64,000 nucleotides of DNA. Origin: Nonomuraea roseoviolacea subsp. carminata. GTDB taxonomy: Bacteria > Actinomycetota > Actinomycetes > Streptosporangiales > Streptosporangiaceae. This document shows, piece after piece, positions 33,864 through 41,809 of this stretch. The notes beneath the pieces were generated by a model. It ran no database searches and was not told the origin of the DNA. It saw only the letters and a list, made by a program, of their open reading frames with translations. The position numbers and the translations under genes were made by a program. How positions within the stretch are numbered: position 1 is the first letter of the stretch; each line of letters opens with the position of its first letter. Where the stretch lies: NCBI RefSeq assembly GCF_024172185.1, contig NZ_JAMZEC010000001.1, forward strand, positions 3,038,001-3,102,000, written 5' to 3'.

Positions 33864-34220
33864 TTATCCCCCGATGTGGTGGGCGGATTCGAAGGCCGTC
33901 ACCAGGGTCTTGGGGGCGGTCAGGCACCACGCCTCGGCCACCAGCTCGAACAGCTCGTCGTAGTCGATGCGGTCGAGCCGGATCACCACCCACCCGAACC
34001 GCCCGGCGGTGAACTGCGGCTCGAACACCTCGGGCCGCTCGGCCACGAGCGCGATCTGCTCCTCGACGGTCGCCTTGACGCCGACGGTCTCGGTCTCCTC
34101 CCAGAGGTAGCCGAACCCCTTGCCGCGCACCTTGAAGCTGACCCAGGTCGCCATGCGGTCCATGCGGACCTCGGGCAGCTTCTCCACCAGATCGAGGAAC
34201 TCTTCGACGCTCACACCCAT
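33864..34220 (-). CDS. MmcQ/YjbR family protein
   Basis: 118 residues. EEFLDLVEKLPEV start, the FKVRGKGFGYLWEE segment, VFEPQFTAGRFGWVVIRLD and the closing LFELVAEAWCLTAPK match the MmcQ/YjbR (CyaY-like fold) family, annotated as DNA-binding but of uncertain role. ATG at 34220. Alone with the GNAT gene. Confidence 0.88.
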   Translation of the reverse strand: MGVSVEEFLDLVEKLPEVRMDRMATWVSFKVRGKGFGYLWEETETVGVKATVEEQIALVAERPEVFEPQFTAGRFGWVVIRLDRIDYDELFELVAEAWCLTAPKTLVTAFESAHHIGG

Positions 34221-34270
34221 GGCCCCTGTGTAGCAGCCGTCACCGACACAACCTCATCCGGGCCGTGCGG

Positions 34271-35752
34271 TCACAGCCCCGGCAGCAGCAGCCCCCAGTA
34301 CAGCCCCCACGGCAGGAGCACCAGCCCCCCGGCCATCAGCGCGGCCAGCCGCACCCGCTCGCCGCCCGCGACGCCCGCGCGCCGCCGCCACCAGGCCAGG
34401 CCGGTGAGGGCGGTGGCGGCCACGCAGGCCACGGCCAGCGCCTGGAGCGCCAGCCACACCACCGGCCGGCCCGCCACGAGCGGTCCCGGGCTGCCCAGCT
34501 TGGCCCCCGTCATCACCGCGTACATCACGTAGCCGAACGACCCGAGCACCACGGACAGCCCGCCCGCGCTGAGCAGCCGCGCCGCCGCGCTCACCGGCCG
34601 CCGCGGACCGTCGGCGCCGTCGGCGCCGGCGTCGGCCCCGTCCCCGCTGAAGCGCCCGCGCACCCGGCGCACCAGGGCCACCAGCGGGTACGCGGCGAAC
34701 CCGGCGAGCATCACCACCAGCGCCCCGGCCTGCACGTCGGCCGCCTCCCACCAGTCCACCGGCGGCACCGGCACGGTCGGGGTCGCCTGCACCGGCTCCG
34801 GCCCCGACGCTCCGCTCGCGGGCGGACGGCCGGAGGTCACGTCCGTCACCCAGGAGCCGACCAGGTCCGCGTAGCCGGGGGCCAGCTCGGGCAGCCGGGT
34901 GACGCCGCGGTCGGGGGTCCGGTGGGCGGCGTGGTCGGCGTCCGGGAAGTAGCGGACGGTGAGGTGGGCGTTGCCGCCGCGCCGCAGCGCCTCGGCGAAC
35001 CCGGCGCTGCTCTCCCGGGCGGGGGTCAGCAGGTCGTGGACGCCCCAGACGGCGAGCACCGGCTGCCGCACGGCGGCGATGGTCGGGGCGGGGTCGTAGT
35101 ACGGCTCGGGGAACAGCTCGGCGTCGGCCAGCACCCGGTACAGGTCGGGCTCCGTGCCGTCCACCAGCCGGCCCCTGACCCCGGCGGCGCGCAGGCCGGC
35201 GTGCACGGCCCACGCCTGCTGGAGCAGCGGCTGCTGGCTGTTGGCGCCGACGAGCACGACGAACGCGACGTCGCGGGAGCGGGCGGCGGCCATCGGCGCC
35301 ACCCAGCCGCCCTCGCTGAGCCCCCAGACGCCCACCTTGGCCGGGTCCACGCCCGGCTGCCGGCGCAGCGCCGCCACGGCGCCCAGCGCGTCGGTCGCGA
35401 GTCGCGCGTACGAGCGCTCGAAGAGGGAGTAGCCGACGGACCGCTTGTCGTACACCAGCACCGACAGCCCTCTGCGGGCGAACTCGACGGCCTCGCCCAT
35501 GAGCTTGGTCCGGGGCGTCCCCGTGCCGGCTCCGTGGATCAGCACGATCCCGGGCCGCGCGCCGCCGCCGCGGGCGGGCGACAGGACGGTCCCGCGCATG
35601 ACGAGCCCTCCGTCGCCGCGGAAGGTCACCTCGGCCGCCTTCAGGTCACCGGGTACGGCCGGCGTCACCGCTGCCGCCGCAGCCCGGGCTCCGGGCGCGG
35701 CGAGCAGACACCACAGAACGGCGGCCAGTCCCGCCAGCAGAACACGTCTCAT
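34271..35752 (-). CDS. Secreted/membrane alpha/beta hydrolase with C-terminal membrane domain
   Basis: 493 residues. A signal-like N-terminus (LLAGLAAVLWCLLAAPGARA) is followed by an alpha/beta hydrolase domain: GIVLIHGAGTGTP (oxyanion), LVYDKRSVGYS, nucleophile elbow GVWGLSEGGWVAP, Asp/His region PVLAVWGVHDLLTP and YFPDADHAAH. The last 150 residues contain four membrane helices (GALVVMLAGFAAYPLVALV, YVMYAVMTG, LALQALAVACVAATALTG and the end). So the catalytic part lies outside, tethered at both ends. ATG at 35752; a longer frame to 35788 is less likely. Divergent from an ArsR-type regulator with shared TCTCGGCA repeats between them. Confidence 0.87.
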   Translation of the reverse strand: MRRVLLAGLAAVLWCLLAAPGARAAAAAVTPAVPGDLKAAEVTFRGDGGLVMRGTVLSPARGGGARPGIVLIHGAGTGTPRTKLMGEAVEFARRGLSVLVYDKRSVGYSLFERSYARLATDALGAVAALRRQPGVDPAKVGVWGLSEGGWVAPMAAARSRDVAFVVLVGANSQQPLLQQAWAVHAGLRAAGVRGRLVDGTEPDLYRVLADAELFPEPYYDPAPTIAAVRQPVLAVWGVHDLLTPARESSAGFAEALRRGGNAHLTVRYFPDADHAAHRTPDRGVTRLPELAPGYADLVGSWVTDVTSGRPPASGASGPEPVQATPTVPVPPVDWWEAADVQAGALVVMLAGFAAYPLVALVRRVRGRFSGDGADAGADGADGPRRPVSAAARLLSAGGLSVVLGSFGYVMYAVMTGAKLGSPGPLVAGRPVVWLALQALAVACVAATALTGLAWWRRRAGVAGGERVRLAALMAGGLVLLPWGLYWGLLLPGL

Positions 35753-35753
35753 G

Positions 35754-35825
35754 TCTGCCGAGATTACTTTGCAGAGAAGTCTCGGCAAACAGATCTCGGC
35801 AGAAATCCCTCTGCGGGACTAGACT
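35754..35825. promoter_or_regulatory. Divergent operator with three TCTCGGCA copies and leaderless promoter for the ArsR-type gene
   Basis: TCTGCCGAGAT (35754-35764) and ATCTCGGCAGA (35793-35803) are perfect inverted 11-mers. A third TCTCGGCA lies at 35780-35787, 14 bp before the one at 35794-35801. TAGACT at 35820-35825, 7 nt before the ATG at 35833, is a -10 for a leaderless mRNA; the inverted repeat overlies its -35 region. This probably binds the adjacent ArsR-type regulator. Confidence 0.7.
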
Positions 35826-35832
35826 CCTCCTC

Positions 35833-36435
35833 ATGACGGATGAGGCGGCGCCACCGGAGTCCTTCCTGCTCGACGACCCGGCCCGGCTCAAGGCCCTGAC
35901 CCACCCGATGCGCCGCCTCATGCTCCGCCACCTGGGCGTCCACGGCCCGGCCACCTCCACCACGCTCGGCGAGCTGCTCGGCGCGAAGACCGGCACGACC
36001 AGCTACCACCTGCGCCAGCTGGAGAAGTACGGCTTCATCGAGGAGATACCGGAGCGCTCGACCGGCCGGGAGCGCTGGTGGCGCAAGGCCCCGGCGCCGC
36101 GCGACATGCGCCTGCCCACGCCCGACCGGCTGGCGCCGGAGGACCGTCCGGCCCTGGCCGAGTTCCACCGCCTGGGCCTGGAGGAGGACCTGCGGCTCCT
36201 GGAGGGGTTGCCCCGGCTGTACGAACGCGACCCGGCGCGCGTGAAGGCGTCCCGGGGGCTCGGCTGGATGACGGACGAGGAGTTCGAGGCGTTCTTCGAG
36301 GCGTACATGGAGCTGCTGCTCAGGCACAGCCACTCGCGCGAGGAGGCACCGCCGGACGCGCGGCCCCTGTACGTGCGCCTCTGGGCGTTCCCCGCCATGG
36401 CCGAGGAAGAGGCGGAAGGGCCGGCCGACGCCTGA
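35833..36435 (+). CDS. ArsR-family winged-helix regulator
   Basis: 200 residues. The N-terminal winged helix (LDDPARLKALTHPMRRLMLR, TTLGELLGAKTGTTSYHLRQ, LEKYGFIEE) is typical of the HTH_20/ArsR group without visible metal Cys; the rest is helical, with many Glu/Arg. It probably represses itself and the divergent membrane hydrolase through the repeats between them. ATG with no ribosome site; a -10-like TAGACT is 7 nt upstream (leaderless). Confidence 0.85.
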   Translation: MTDEAAPPESFLLDDPARLKALTHPMRRLMLRHLGVHGPATSTTLGELLGAKTGTTSYHLRQLEKYGFIEEIPERSTGRERWWRKAPAPRDMRLPTPDRLAPEDRPALAEFHRLGLEEDLRLLEGLPRLYERDPARVKASRGLGWMTDEEFEAFFEAYMELLLRHSHSREEAPPDARPLYVRLWAFPAMAEEEAEGPADA

Positions 36436-36520
36436 TGCTGCTGCGGCCCGAGGGGCTGCTTTGTGGGGTTTGCCCGGTTATGGTGACCGCAGAACAGCGG
36501 CGTCAGGCGGGAGGACGAGC

Positions 36521-37555
36521 GTGCCCATCTTCCTCACCCGCGTGCTGGCCCGGCTCGCCCTCCTCGGAACCTGGTGGACCCCGGTCCTCGTCTTCGCGCT
36601 GGTGTTCCTGACGAGCTGGCCGCTGATGGCGCTCGCCGAACCGGCCGGCAGCGAGATCGTCGCCCCGGGCAACTACTGGTGGTACTTCGTCGTCACCGCC
36701 TCGACCGTGGGCTACGGCGACCTGTACCCGGAGACCGCCGCCGGGCACGTCGTGGGCGCGTACGTCATCGCCGGCGGGATCGCGACGCTGACGACCGTCT
36801 TCACGCGGTTCGCGGCCACCCTGGAACGCGCCAGGGGACGAAGGATGCGAGGTGCCGTCACCGTGGACATGTCCGGTCACATCGTGCTGCTCGGCTACAC
36901 GCCCGGCCGTACCGAGCAGATGGTGGACGAGCTGACCGCCGACGGGTCGTGCCGCATCGTGCTCTGCGCGTGGGACGAGGTGCAGACGCACCCGATGCCG
37001 GAGCGTGAGGTGACGTTCGTGCGCGGCGACCTGACCGACGACAAGGTGCTGCTGCGGGCCGGTGTCGACCGGGCGTACAGCGTGCTCGTCGACGCCCGCG
37101 ACGACAACGAGGCGCTGGCCGTCGCGATCACCGCCGACCACGTGGCCCACGGGGCGCACCTCGTCGTGGCCCTGCGCGACGTCTCGCGGGTCCGCCAGCT
37201 CCGGTACGTCCGGGACACGCTGCGCTGCGTCCAGTGGCACAGCCCGTACATGATCACCGAGGAGTTGCGCGACCCGGGGATCGCCGAGGTGTACACGCAG
37301 CTCATGACGCACGGGGACGCCGAGACGTACTCGGTGCGGCTGCCCGAGTCGGTGGGGCCGGTGCTGGTGGACCGCTGCCAGCTCTCGCTCGGCCGCCGCT
37401 GCGGCGCCACGCTGCTGGCCGCCCGCACCGGCGACGAGCTGCTCGTGAACCCCGACTGGCGGACCGAGCTGCCGGCGGGCTCCGTGCTCTACTACGTCGC
37501 CTCCCGCCGCCTCACCCCCGACGAGCTCGCCGGCGCCCTCCGCGCGGAGGGATGA
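36521..37555 (+). CDS. Two-helix potassium channel with TrkA-N/RCK-like domain
   Basis: 344 residues. Two membrane helices (FALVFLTSWPLMALAE and VVGAYVIAGGIATLTTVF) flank the pore with selectivity filter TASTVGYGDLYPETAAG. A cytoplasmic RCK/TrkA-N Rossmann domain follows (SGHIVLLGYTPGRTEQMVDEL), then a second RCK-like part near DRCQLSLGRRCGATLLAART. This is the layout of prokaryotic K+ channels gated by ligands or nucleotides. The GTG at 36521 has GGGAGG 7-8 nt upstream; the frame runs further upstream without support. Ends in a tandem repeat that continues after the stop. Confidence 0.9.
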   Translation: MPIFLTRVLARLALLGTWWTPVLVFALVFLTSWPLMALAEPAGSEIVAPGNYWWYFVVTASTVGYGDLYPETAAGHVVGAYVIAGGIATLTTVFTRFAATLERARGRRMRGAVTVDMSGHIVLLGYTPGRTEQMVDELTADGSCRIVLCAWDEVQTHPMPEREVTFVRGDLTDDKVLLRAGVDRAYSVLVDARDDNEALAVAITADHVAHGAHLVVALRDVSRVRQLRYVRDTLRCVQWHSPYMITEELRDPGIAEVYTQLMTHGDAETYSVRLPESVGPVLVDRCQLSLGRRCGATLLAARTGDELLVNPDWRTELPAGSVLYYVASRRLTPDELAGALRAEG

Positions 37556-37613
37556 GCCGCGCCCCCGCGCAGGGATGAGCCACGCCCCCGCGCGGAGGGA
37601 TGAGCCGCGCCGC
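37541..37613. repeat. Three tandem copies of a 23-25 bp unit spanning the channel gene stop
   Basis: Units at 37541-37565, 37566-37588 and 37589-37613 share GGGATGAGCC(G/A)CGCC. The first copy contains the real TGA stop (37553-37555) of the channel gene; the two further copies carry the same stop sequence downstream. This looks like local slippage duplication of a gene end. Confidence 0.85.
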
Positions 37614-37666
37614 CCTGCCGGAGCCGATGATTTTGCCGGCGGACGCGCGGGCGGCATGCTGGCGTG

Positions 37667-39568
37667 ATGCGCCAACGCTCTGGCTCCCGCGTCTGGTTCT
37701 GGGCACTCGTCCTCGCCCTTTTCCTGGTGCCGATCACCGGTGTCGCGGTGGCGTGGTTGTTCCTGTCCGAAGGCAGGCAGAACGCCGACCAGTGGGCGAG
37801 CATCCTGAGCGCCGTCCTCGCGCTCATCGGCGGCTCGGTCGCGCTGCTGCGCTGGCTGCGGGCCCGAGCCGCCACGGCCGGCGCCCCCGGTCTCGACGAG
37901 CCGGAGGCGAGCGCCGAGGTCATGGCGGAGCGCGTCGCCCGGCTGGCCGCCAAGGTCCGCCAGGTCTGGGAGTCGGAGGAGCTGCGTCAGCGCCTGCTGG
38001 ACCCGAGGCCCCTCCCGGTCTCGTGGCGGACCCTCGGCCCTCCGGTGAGCGACCACTGGCGGGTCATCCACGGCGGGGACGAGCCGCTCGACCTCGACGG
38101 CTCCCTCGACGAGCTCCACGACATCGTCCGGACCAGGCTCCGAGCCCCGCGCCTGGTGATCCTCGGCGAGCCCGGCGCGGGCAAGTCGTCGCTGATCATG
38201 CGGTTCGCCCTCGCCTGCCTGGCCCGCCGGGACGACGACTCCCCCGTACCGGTGATCTTACGATTGTCCACCTGGGAGCCGGCCGACAGCAGACGGCTCA
38301 CGACGTGGATCAACGCGCGCCTGCGCGAGGACTACGGCTTCGGCGAGTTCGTGAGCCTGGACCGGCTGCTGCCGATCCTCGACGGCCTCGACGAGATGCC
38401 CGAGCCGCTCCGCCACCGGACGCTGCGAGAGATCAACGCCACCTTCGGCGCCACGTCCCCGGTCATCCTGACCAGTCGCAGCGAGGAGTACTCGGCCGCC
38501 GTCGACCATCCCGACGCGGACGTGCTGACGGCCGCCGCCGTCATAGAGCTCAACCCGCTGGACGCGGAGGCGATCCGTGACTACCTGACCATCACCACGA
38601 AGCCGGCGCGGCTGCCGCGGTGGGCGAAGGTGTTCGCGGAGCTGACGCGCGACGCCGGCGGCGAGACGGCGCGCGGCCTGTCCACGCCGCTCGCCCTGTC
38701 ACTGGCGCGCATCACGTACGCGGAAGGCACAGCGGACCCCGACGACCTGCTCACGTTCGGGACCCGGCACGCCGTCGAGGCCCACCTGCTCGCGCACCTG
38801 GTCCCCACCGTCTACGCCGGTCGCGACGACTCCCCCGGGTCCTCGTGGAGCCGTCGCGACGTCCAGGCGTGGCTGTCCCATCTCGCCCGCAGTTTCCCCA
38901 AGCACGGGATCTCCCGGGAGACCCTGACCGACGCGGTCCCGTCCGCGGCCGAAGCCGTCATCTTCAGCGCGCTGGCCGGCCTGGCCGCCGCCGTGCCCTT
39001 CGCCGCCGCCGTGTCGCCCGTCGTGGGCCTGGTGCTCGGCCTGACGGTCGCCCTGGTCGTCTGCACGTACACCTTCGTGGGGGACCACTCGCTCTCCCCG
39101 GACTCCCTGAGCTCCGCGGCCCTGCTCAGAGCAGGGGGTCCGGCCCTGGCCTTCTTCGCCGCCGCCTACTGGGGCCTCGGCGCCATGGAGGGGTTCACGG
39201 CCGAGCAGGCGGCCGCGCTGGCCCTCGTGACGTCACTCTGGCTGTTCGTCGTGCTGAGCAGGGGCGTGGTCACCTTCGTCGCGGCGATCGTCGACTTCGC
39301 ACTCACGCTGCTCGTCACGAACCAGGTGTCCTCGGCGTGGTCGCTCGGCCTCGCGGCGGTCGTCACGCTCGTCCTCGTGCCGCTGCCGGCCAACTCCTCG
39401 GTCCGGTTCCTCATCGCCCGTGCCTTCTTCAAGCTCAGGGGCGTACTGCCGTGGCGCGTCACGGCGTTCCTGGAGGACGCGCACCGGCGAGGGGTTCTCC
39501 GCAAGGTGGGCGGCACGTATTACTTCCGGCACGATCTGCTGAGAGAGCAACTGGCCGACCTCCCCTGA
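37667..39568 (+). CDS. Membrane-anchored NACHT-type STAND NTPase
   Basis: 633 residues. Two N-terminal helices (WFWALVLALFLVPITGVAVA and SILSAVLALIGGSVALL), then a NACHT NTPase: Walker A ILGEPGAGKSSLI (residues about 165-177), Walker B LLPILDGLDEMPE (about 233-245), sensor-like VILTSRSEEY. Then a helical part and four or more C-terminal membrane helices (PSAAEAVIFSALAGLAAAVP through LAAVVTLVLVPLP), ending with GTYYFRHDLLREQLADL. Typical actinobacterial NACHT proteins have this C-terminal FRH signature; some NACHT proteins act in phage defence or signalling, but no effector is present here. Start ATG 37667 has no ribosome site; CATGCT is 6 nt upstream. Not part of an operon. Confidence 0.87.
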   Translation: MRQRSGSRVWFWALVLALFLVPITGVAVAWLFLSEGRQNADQWASILSAVLALIGGSVALLRWLRARAATAGAPGLDEPEASAEVMAERVARLAAKVRQVWESEELRQRLLDPRPLPVSWRTLGPPVSDHWRVIHGGDEPLDLDGSLDELHDIVRTRLRAPRLVILGEPGAGKSSLIMRFALACLARRDDDSPVPVILRLSTWEPADSRRLTTWINARLREDYGFGEFVSLDRLLPILDGLDEMPEPLRHRTLREINATFGATSPVILTSRSEEYSAAVDHPDADVLTAAAVIELNPLDAEAIRDYLTITTKPARLPRWAKVFAELTRDAGGETARGLSTPLALSLARITYAEGTADPDDLLTFGTRHAVEAHLLAHLVPTVYAGRDDSPGSSWSRRDVQAWLSHLARSFPKHGISRETLTDAVPSAAEAVIFSALAGLAAAVPFAAAVSPVVGLVLGLTVALVVCTYTFVGDHSLSPDSLSSAALLRAGGPALAFFAAAYWGLGAMEGFTAEQAAALALVTSLWLFVVLSRGVVTFVAAIVDFALTLLVTNQVSSAWSLGLAAVVTLVLVPLPANSSVRFLIARAFFKLRGVLPWRVTAFLEDAHRRGVLRKVGGTYYFRHDLLREQLADLP

Positions 39569-39570
39569 TA

Positions 39571-39588
39571 TATCTTGACGTCAAGATA
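39571..39588. promoter_or_regulatory. Perfect 18-bp palindrome TATCTTGACGTCAAGATA upstream of VOC gene
   Basis: Two base pairs after the NACHT gene stop and 16 bp before the VOC start codon. Two 9-bp half-sites without spacer form an ideal MarR-type operator (CTTGA..TCAAG half-sites). The TTGACG inside it could be the -35 of a promoter. No MarR gene is nearby, so the regulator would act in trans. Confidence 0.75.
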
Positions 39589-39604
39589 ATGGGAGGAACG
39601 CCGC

Positions 39605-39961
39605 ATGCTTCACCACGTCCAACTCGCCTGCCCGCCAGGGAGCGAGCAGGCCCTTCGCGACTTCTACACGGGCGTCCTCGGCCTGGCCGAGATCCCCAAG
39701 CCCCCGGTGCTGGCGGCGCGCGGCGGCTGCTGGTTCCGCGGCCACGGCATCGAGCTGCACCTGGGCGTCGAGGCCGACTTCCGCCCGGCCCGCAAGGCCC
39801 ACCCGGGGCTGCTCGTCTCCGGCCTCGACGCGTGGGCCGGGCGGTTGCGCGCGGCGGGTTACCCGGTGACGTTCGACGACGACTTCCCCGGCATGCGGCG
39901 CTTCTACAGCGAGGACCCGCACGGCAACCGCCTGGAGTTCCTGGAGCCGGTCGGCGCCTAG
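39605..39961 (+). CDS. VOC (glyoxalase-like) family protein
   Basis: 118 residues, a single-module VOC protein: LHHVQLACPPGSEQALRDFY start (metal His), GIELHLGVEADF (second His) and FYSEDPHGNRLEFLEP end (Glu ligand, dioxygenase/glyoxalase site). Such proteins isomerise, oxygenate or sequester small electrophiles or drugs. GGGAGG lies 10 nt before the ATG. A perfect palindrome just upstream suggests induction through a MarR-like repressor. Its stop overlaps the convergent S26 gene by 4 bp. Confidence 0.88.
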   Translation: MLHHVQLACPPGSEQALRDFYTGVLGLAEIPKPPVLAARGGCWFRGHGIELHLGVEADFRPARKAHPGLLVSGLDAWAGRLRAAGYPVTFDDDFPGMRRFYSEDPHGNRLEFLEPVGA

Positions 39962-40479
39962 GAACCACCCGGCGCGGTGATCACCGCGACGACGTCCTGG
40001 ACGCCGACCGTCCCTCCGTCGGGAGCGTCCCGGTGGGAGCGGGAGTCTCGCGCGACATCCCGGTTGTCGCTCATGACCCACAGGCGACCCGGGGGGATCC
40101 GCCTCTCGAAGTCCAGGGAGGAGGCGGGAGACTCCCCCAGATACGGCTCGTCCAGCGCCTTGCCGTCGAGCAGCAGCCGACGTTGCCCGTCGCAGCACCT
40201 CACCGTGCTGCCCGGCACGCCGATGACCCGCGAGATCTGCTCTTCCGACGTGCCCTGGGACCAGCCCTCCGGCTGGCGGAAGACGATGATGTCGCCGACG
40301 CGCGGGACGTACCCGTCGTCGGTCGGCCGCGCCGCCAGACGCGCGCCCTTCTTGAGGGTCGGCTCCATGGACTCGGAGGACATCCTGTAGTGAGACCCGT
40401 CGGAGAGCCCGGACGCGCAACCCGCGACCGGCGTCAGGAGCAGGGCCAGGGACAGGGCGGATAAGCGTTTGCTGATCAT
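39958..40479 (-). CDS. S26 (signal peptidase I-like) lipoprotein lacking the canonical catalytic Lys
   Basis: 173 residues. The catalytic-Ser box SSESMEPTLKKG (Ser37), VGDIIVFRQPEGW, RVIGVPGSTVRCC and VMSDNRDVARDSRSHRD are the ordered boxes of signal peptidase I. Two features are odd. First, the residue before RVIG, normally the general-base Lys, is Ser (ISRVIG, Ser83). Second, the N-terminus is a lipobox (LLLTPVAGC, Cys21) rather than a membrane anchor, so the mature protein would be lipid-anchored outside. It could be a non-peptidase relative, or use another base. ATG at 40479. Confidence 0.82.
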   Translation of the reverse strand: MISKRLSALSLALLLTPVAGCASGLSDGSHYRMSSESMEPTLKKGARLAARPTDDGYVPRVGDIIVFRQPEGWSQGTSEEQISRVIGVPGSTVRCCDGQRRLLLDGKALDEPYLGESPASSLDFERRIPPGRLWVMSDNRDVARDSRSHRDAPDGGTVGVQDVVAVITAPGGS

Positions 40480-40534
40480 CCGGACATTGTGCGGGACAGG
40501 AGTGACAAGGGCGTCTCCTTTTAGACTTGGCCCC

Positions 40535-41107
40535 ATGGCACGGATCCTGCTCCTGCACTCGCAGTACGGCCTGCGGCCCGCCGTCCACCAGGCCGCCGGA
40601 CGCCTGCGCGCGGCCGGCCACGAGGTGCACGTCCCCGACCTGTACGACGGGCGCGTCGTCGGCACGCCCGAGGACGCCATCGCGATCAAGGACGAGATCG
40701 GCCGCGACGAGCTGCTGAAGCGGGCCGTGGCCGCCGCGGCCCCCCTGTCCGGGCAGGGCGTGGTCTACGCGGGGCTCTCCCTCGGCGGCGCGCTCGCGCA
40801 GAACCTCGCCCTCGCCGACGAGAACGCCCGGGGGCTGCTGCTGATGCACGGCACGTCCGACCTGCCCGAAGGGGCGTACCTGGACGACCTGCCCGTCCAG
40901 CTCCACGTCGCCGACCCCGACACGTACGAGCCGGTCGACTGGCAGAACACGTGGTACCTGCTGATGCGCCGGGCCGGGGCCGACGTGGAGGTGTTCCGGT
41001 ACCCGGGCGCGGGCCACCTGTTCACCGACCCCGACCTGCCCGACCACGACCCCGAGGCCGCCGAGCGCGCCTGGACGACGGCGCTCGGCTTCCTCGCCGA
41101 TCTCTGA
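40535..41107 (+). CDS. Dienelactone hydrolase family protein
   Basis: 190 residues. RILLLHSQYGLRPAVHQAAG start, nucleophile elbow YAGLSLGGALAQN (Ser here in place of the Cys of true dienelactone hydrolase), Asp loop LPVQLHVADPD, and the acid/base end FRYPGAGHLFTDPDLPDHD. Cytoplasmic small-molecule esterase. ATG without ribosome site; TAGACT is 7 nt upstream. Divergent from the S26 lipoprotein gene (55-bp gap). Confidence 0.88.
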   Translation: MARILLLHSQYGLRPAVHQAAGRLRAAGHEVHVPDLYDGRVVGTPEDAIAIKDEIGRDELLKRAVAAAAPLSGQGVVYAGLSLGGALAQNLALADENARGLLLMHGTSDLPEGAYLDDLPVQLHVADPDTYEPVDWQNTWYLLMRRAGADVEVFRYPGAGHLFTDPDLPDHDPEAAERAWTTALGFLADL

Positions 41108-41134
41108 GCCGATCTTCGAGCCGATCTCTGGCCC

Positions 41135-41719
41135 TCAGGTCGTACGCTTTCTGGCCCAGTACGCGCGCAGGTCCTCACCCCGCTCGAACAGGCCCGCCAG
41201 GACCGGCACGCACGGCTCGACGACCCGCGGGTCGGTGATCCGGCGGGCCCCGACGTGCCTGCCCGTCTCGTCGTACAGCACCTCGTACAGCAGCGTCGGG
41301 CGCAGCAGCACCAGCTCGGGCACGGGACCGCCGTCCTCGTACGGCCGCACCGCCGAGACCGGCACCACCCGGCCGTTCTCCCCCTCCTCGGCCCGCATGG
41401 CGAGCAACGCCAGCTCCCAGCGGAGGTACGGGGTGAGCGGCTCCTCCACCACCCTGATCCGCCGGAAGTCGAGCCGGGCGGGATTGTCGTCACGGAACCC
41501 GGGGCGCATCCGCTCGGCCAGCTCCATCGCCCGGCCCCAGTCGCCCTCGACCATCGCCAGGTAGCTGGGCAGGTCTCCCTCGTCGAAATGCTGCGCCCGT
41601 TCGAGCTTCCACACGACGCCGCTCGTGGCCGCGAGGGCCCCGGCGAAGTCGGCCCCGTACGCGGCGGCGTCCATCACCTCGGCGGGGACGGTGCGCAGAC
41701 GGTTCAGAACGTCACTCAT
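41135..41719 (-). CDS. DUF6879-like protein, last gene of the ThiF/peptide locus
   Basis: 194 residues. Reminiscent of DUF6879: WKLERAQHFDEGDLPSYLAM, LDFRRIRVVEEPLTPYLRWE, then GENGRVVPVSAVR and LVLLRPTLLYEVLYDETGRH. DUF6879 proteins often sit near regulators or biosynthetic genes, and their function is unknown. ATG at 41719 with GGGAGG upstream. It follows the 40-residue peptide gene, separated by a strong hairpin (41775-41806), so read-through would set its dose relative to the peptide. Role in the putative RiPP pathway is only suggested by position. Confidence 0.75.
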   Translation of the reverse strand: MSDVLNRLRTVPAEVMDAAAYGADFAGALAATSGVVWKLERAQHFDEGDLPSYLAMVEGDWGRAMELAERMRPGFRDDNPARLDFRRIRVVEEPLTPYLRWELALLAMRAEEGENGRVVPVSAVRPYEDGGPVPELVLLRPTLLYEVLYDETGRHVGARRITDPRVVEPCVPVLAGLFERGEDLRAYWARKRTT

Positions 41720-41774
41720 CCGGCCTCCCGAAGAGGCCCGGCGGGCCTCTCGACGTGACTCATCAGGCCTCCCG

Positions 41775-41806
41775 GCGTGCGGGCGGGCCACCCCCCGCCC
41801 GCACGC
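41775..41806 (-). terminator. 13-bp perfect hairpin between peptide gene and DUF6879 gene
   Basis: GCGTGCGGGCGGG (41775-41787) pairs perfectly with CCCGCCCGCACGC (41794-41806), 6-nt loop, no T-run. It begins four bases after the peptide stop. It works as a strong terminator or attenuator, or as a 3' stabiliser of the peptide mRNA, as often seen after highly expressed RiPP precursor genes. Confidence 0.75.
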
Positions 41807-41809
41807 GGG

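Noticed and set aside
37512..37706. Short minus-strand frame with ARLIPPRGG repeats
   Set aside because: The peptide repeat is the read-out of the intergenic tandem duplication on the other strand; no ribosome site.
37667..39588. NACHT gene plus palindrome as a complete defence island
   Set aside because: No nuclease, protease or other effector, no mobile-element marks; the palindrome fits the VOC gene better.
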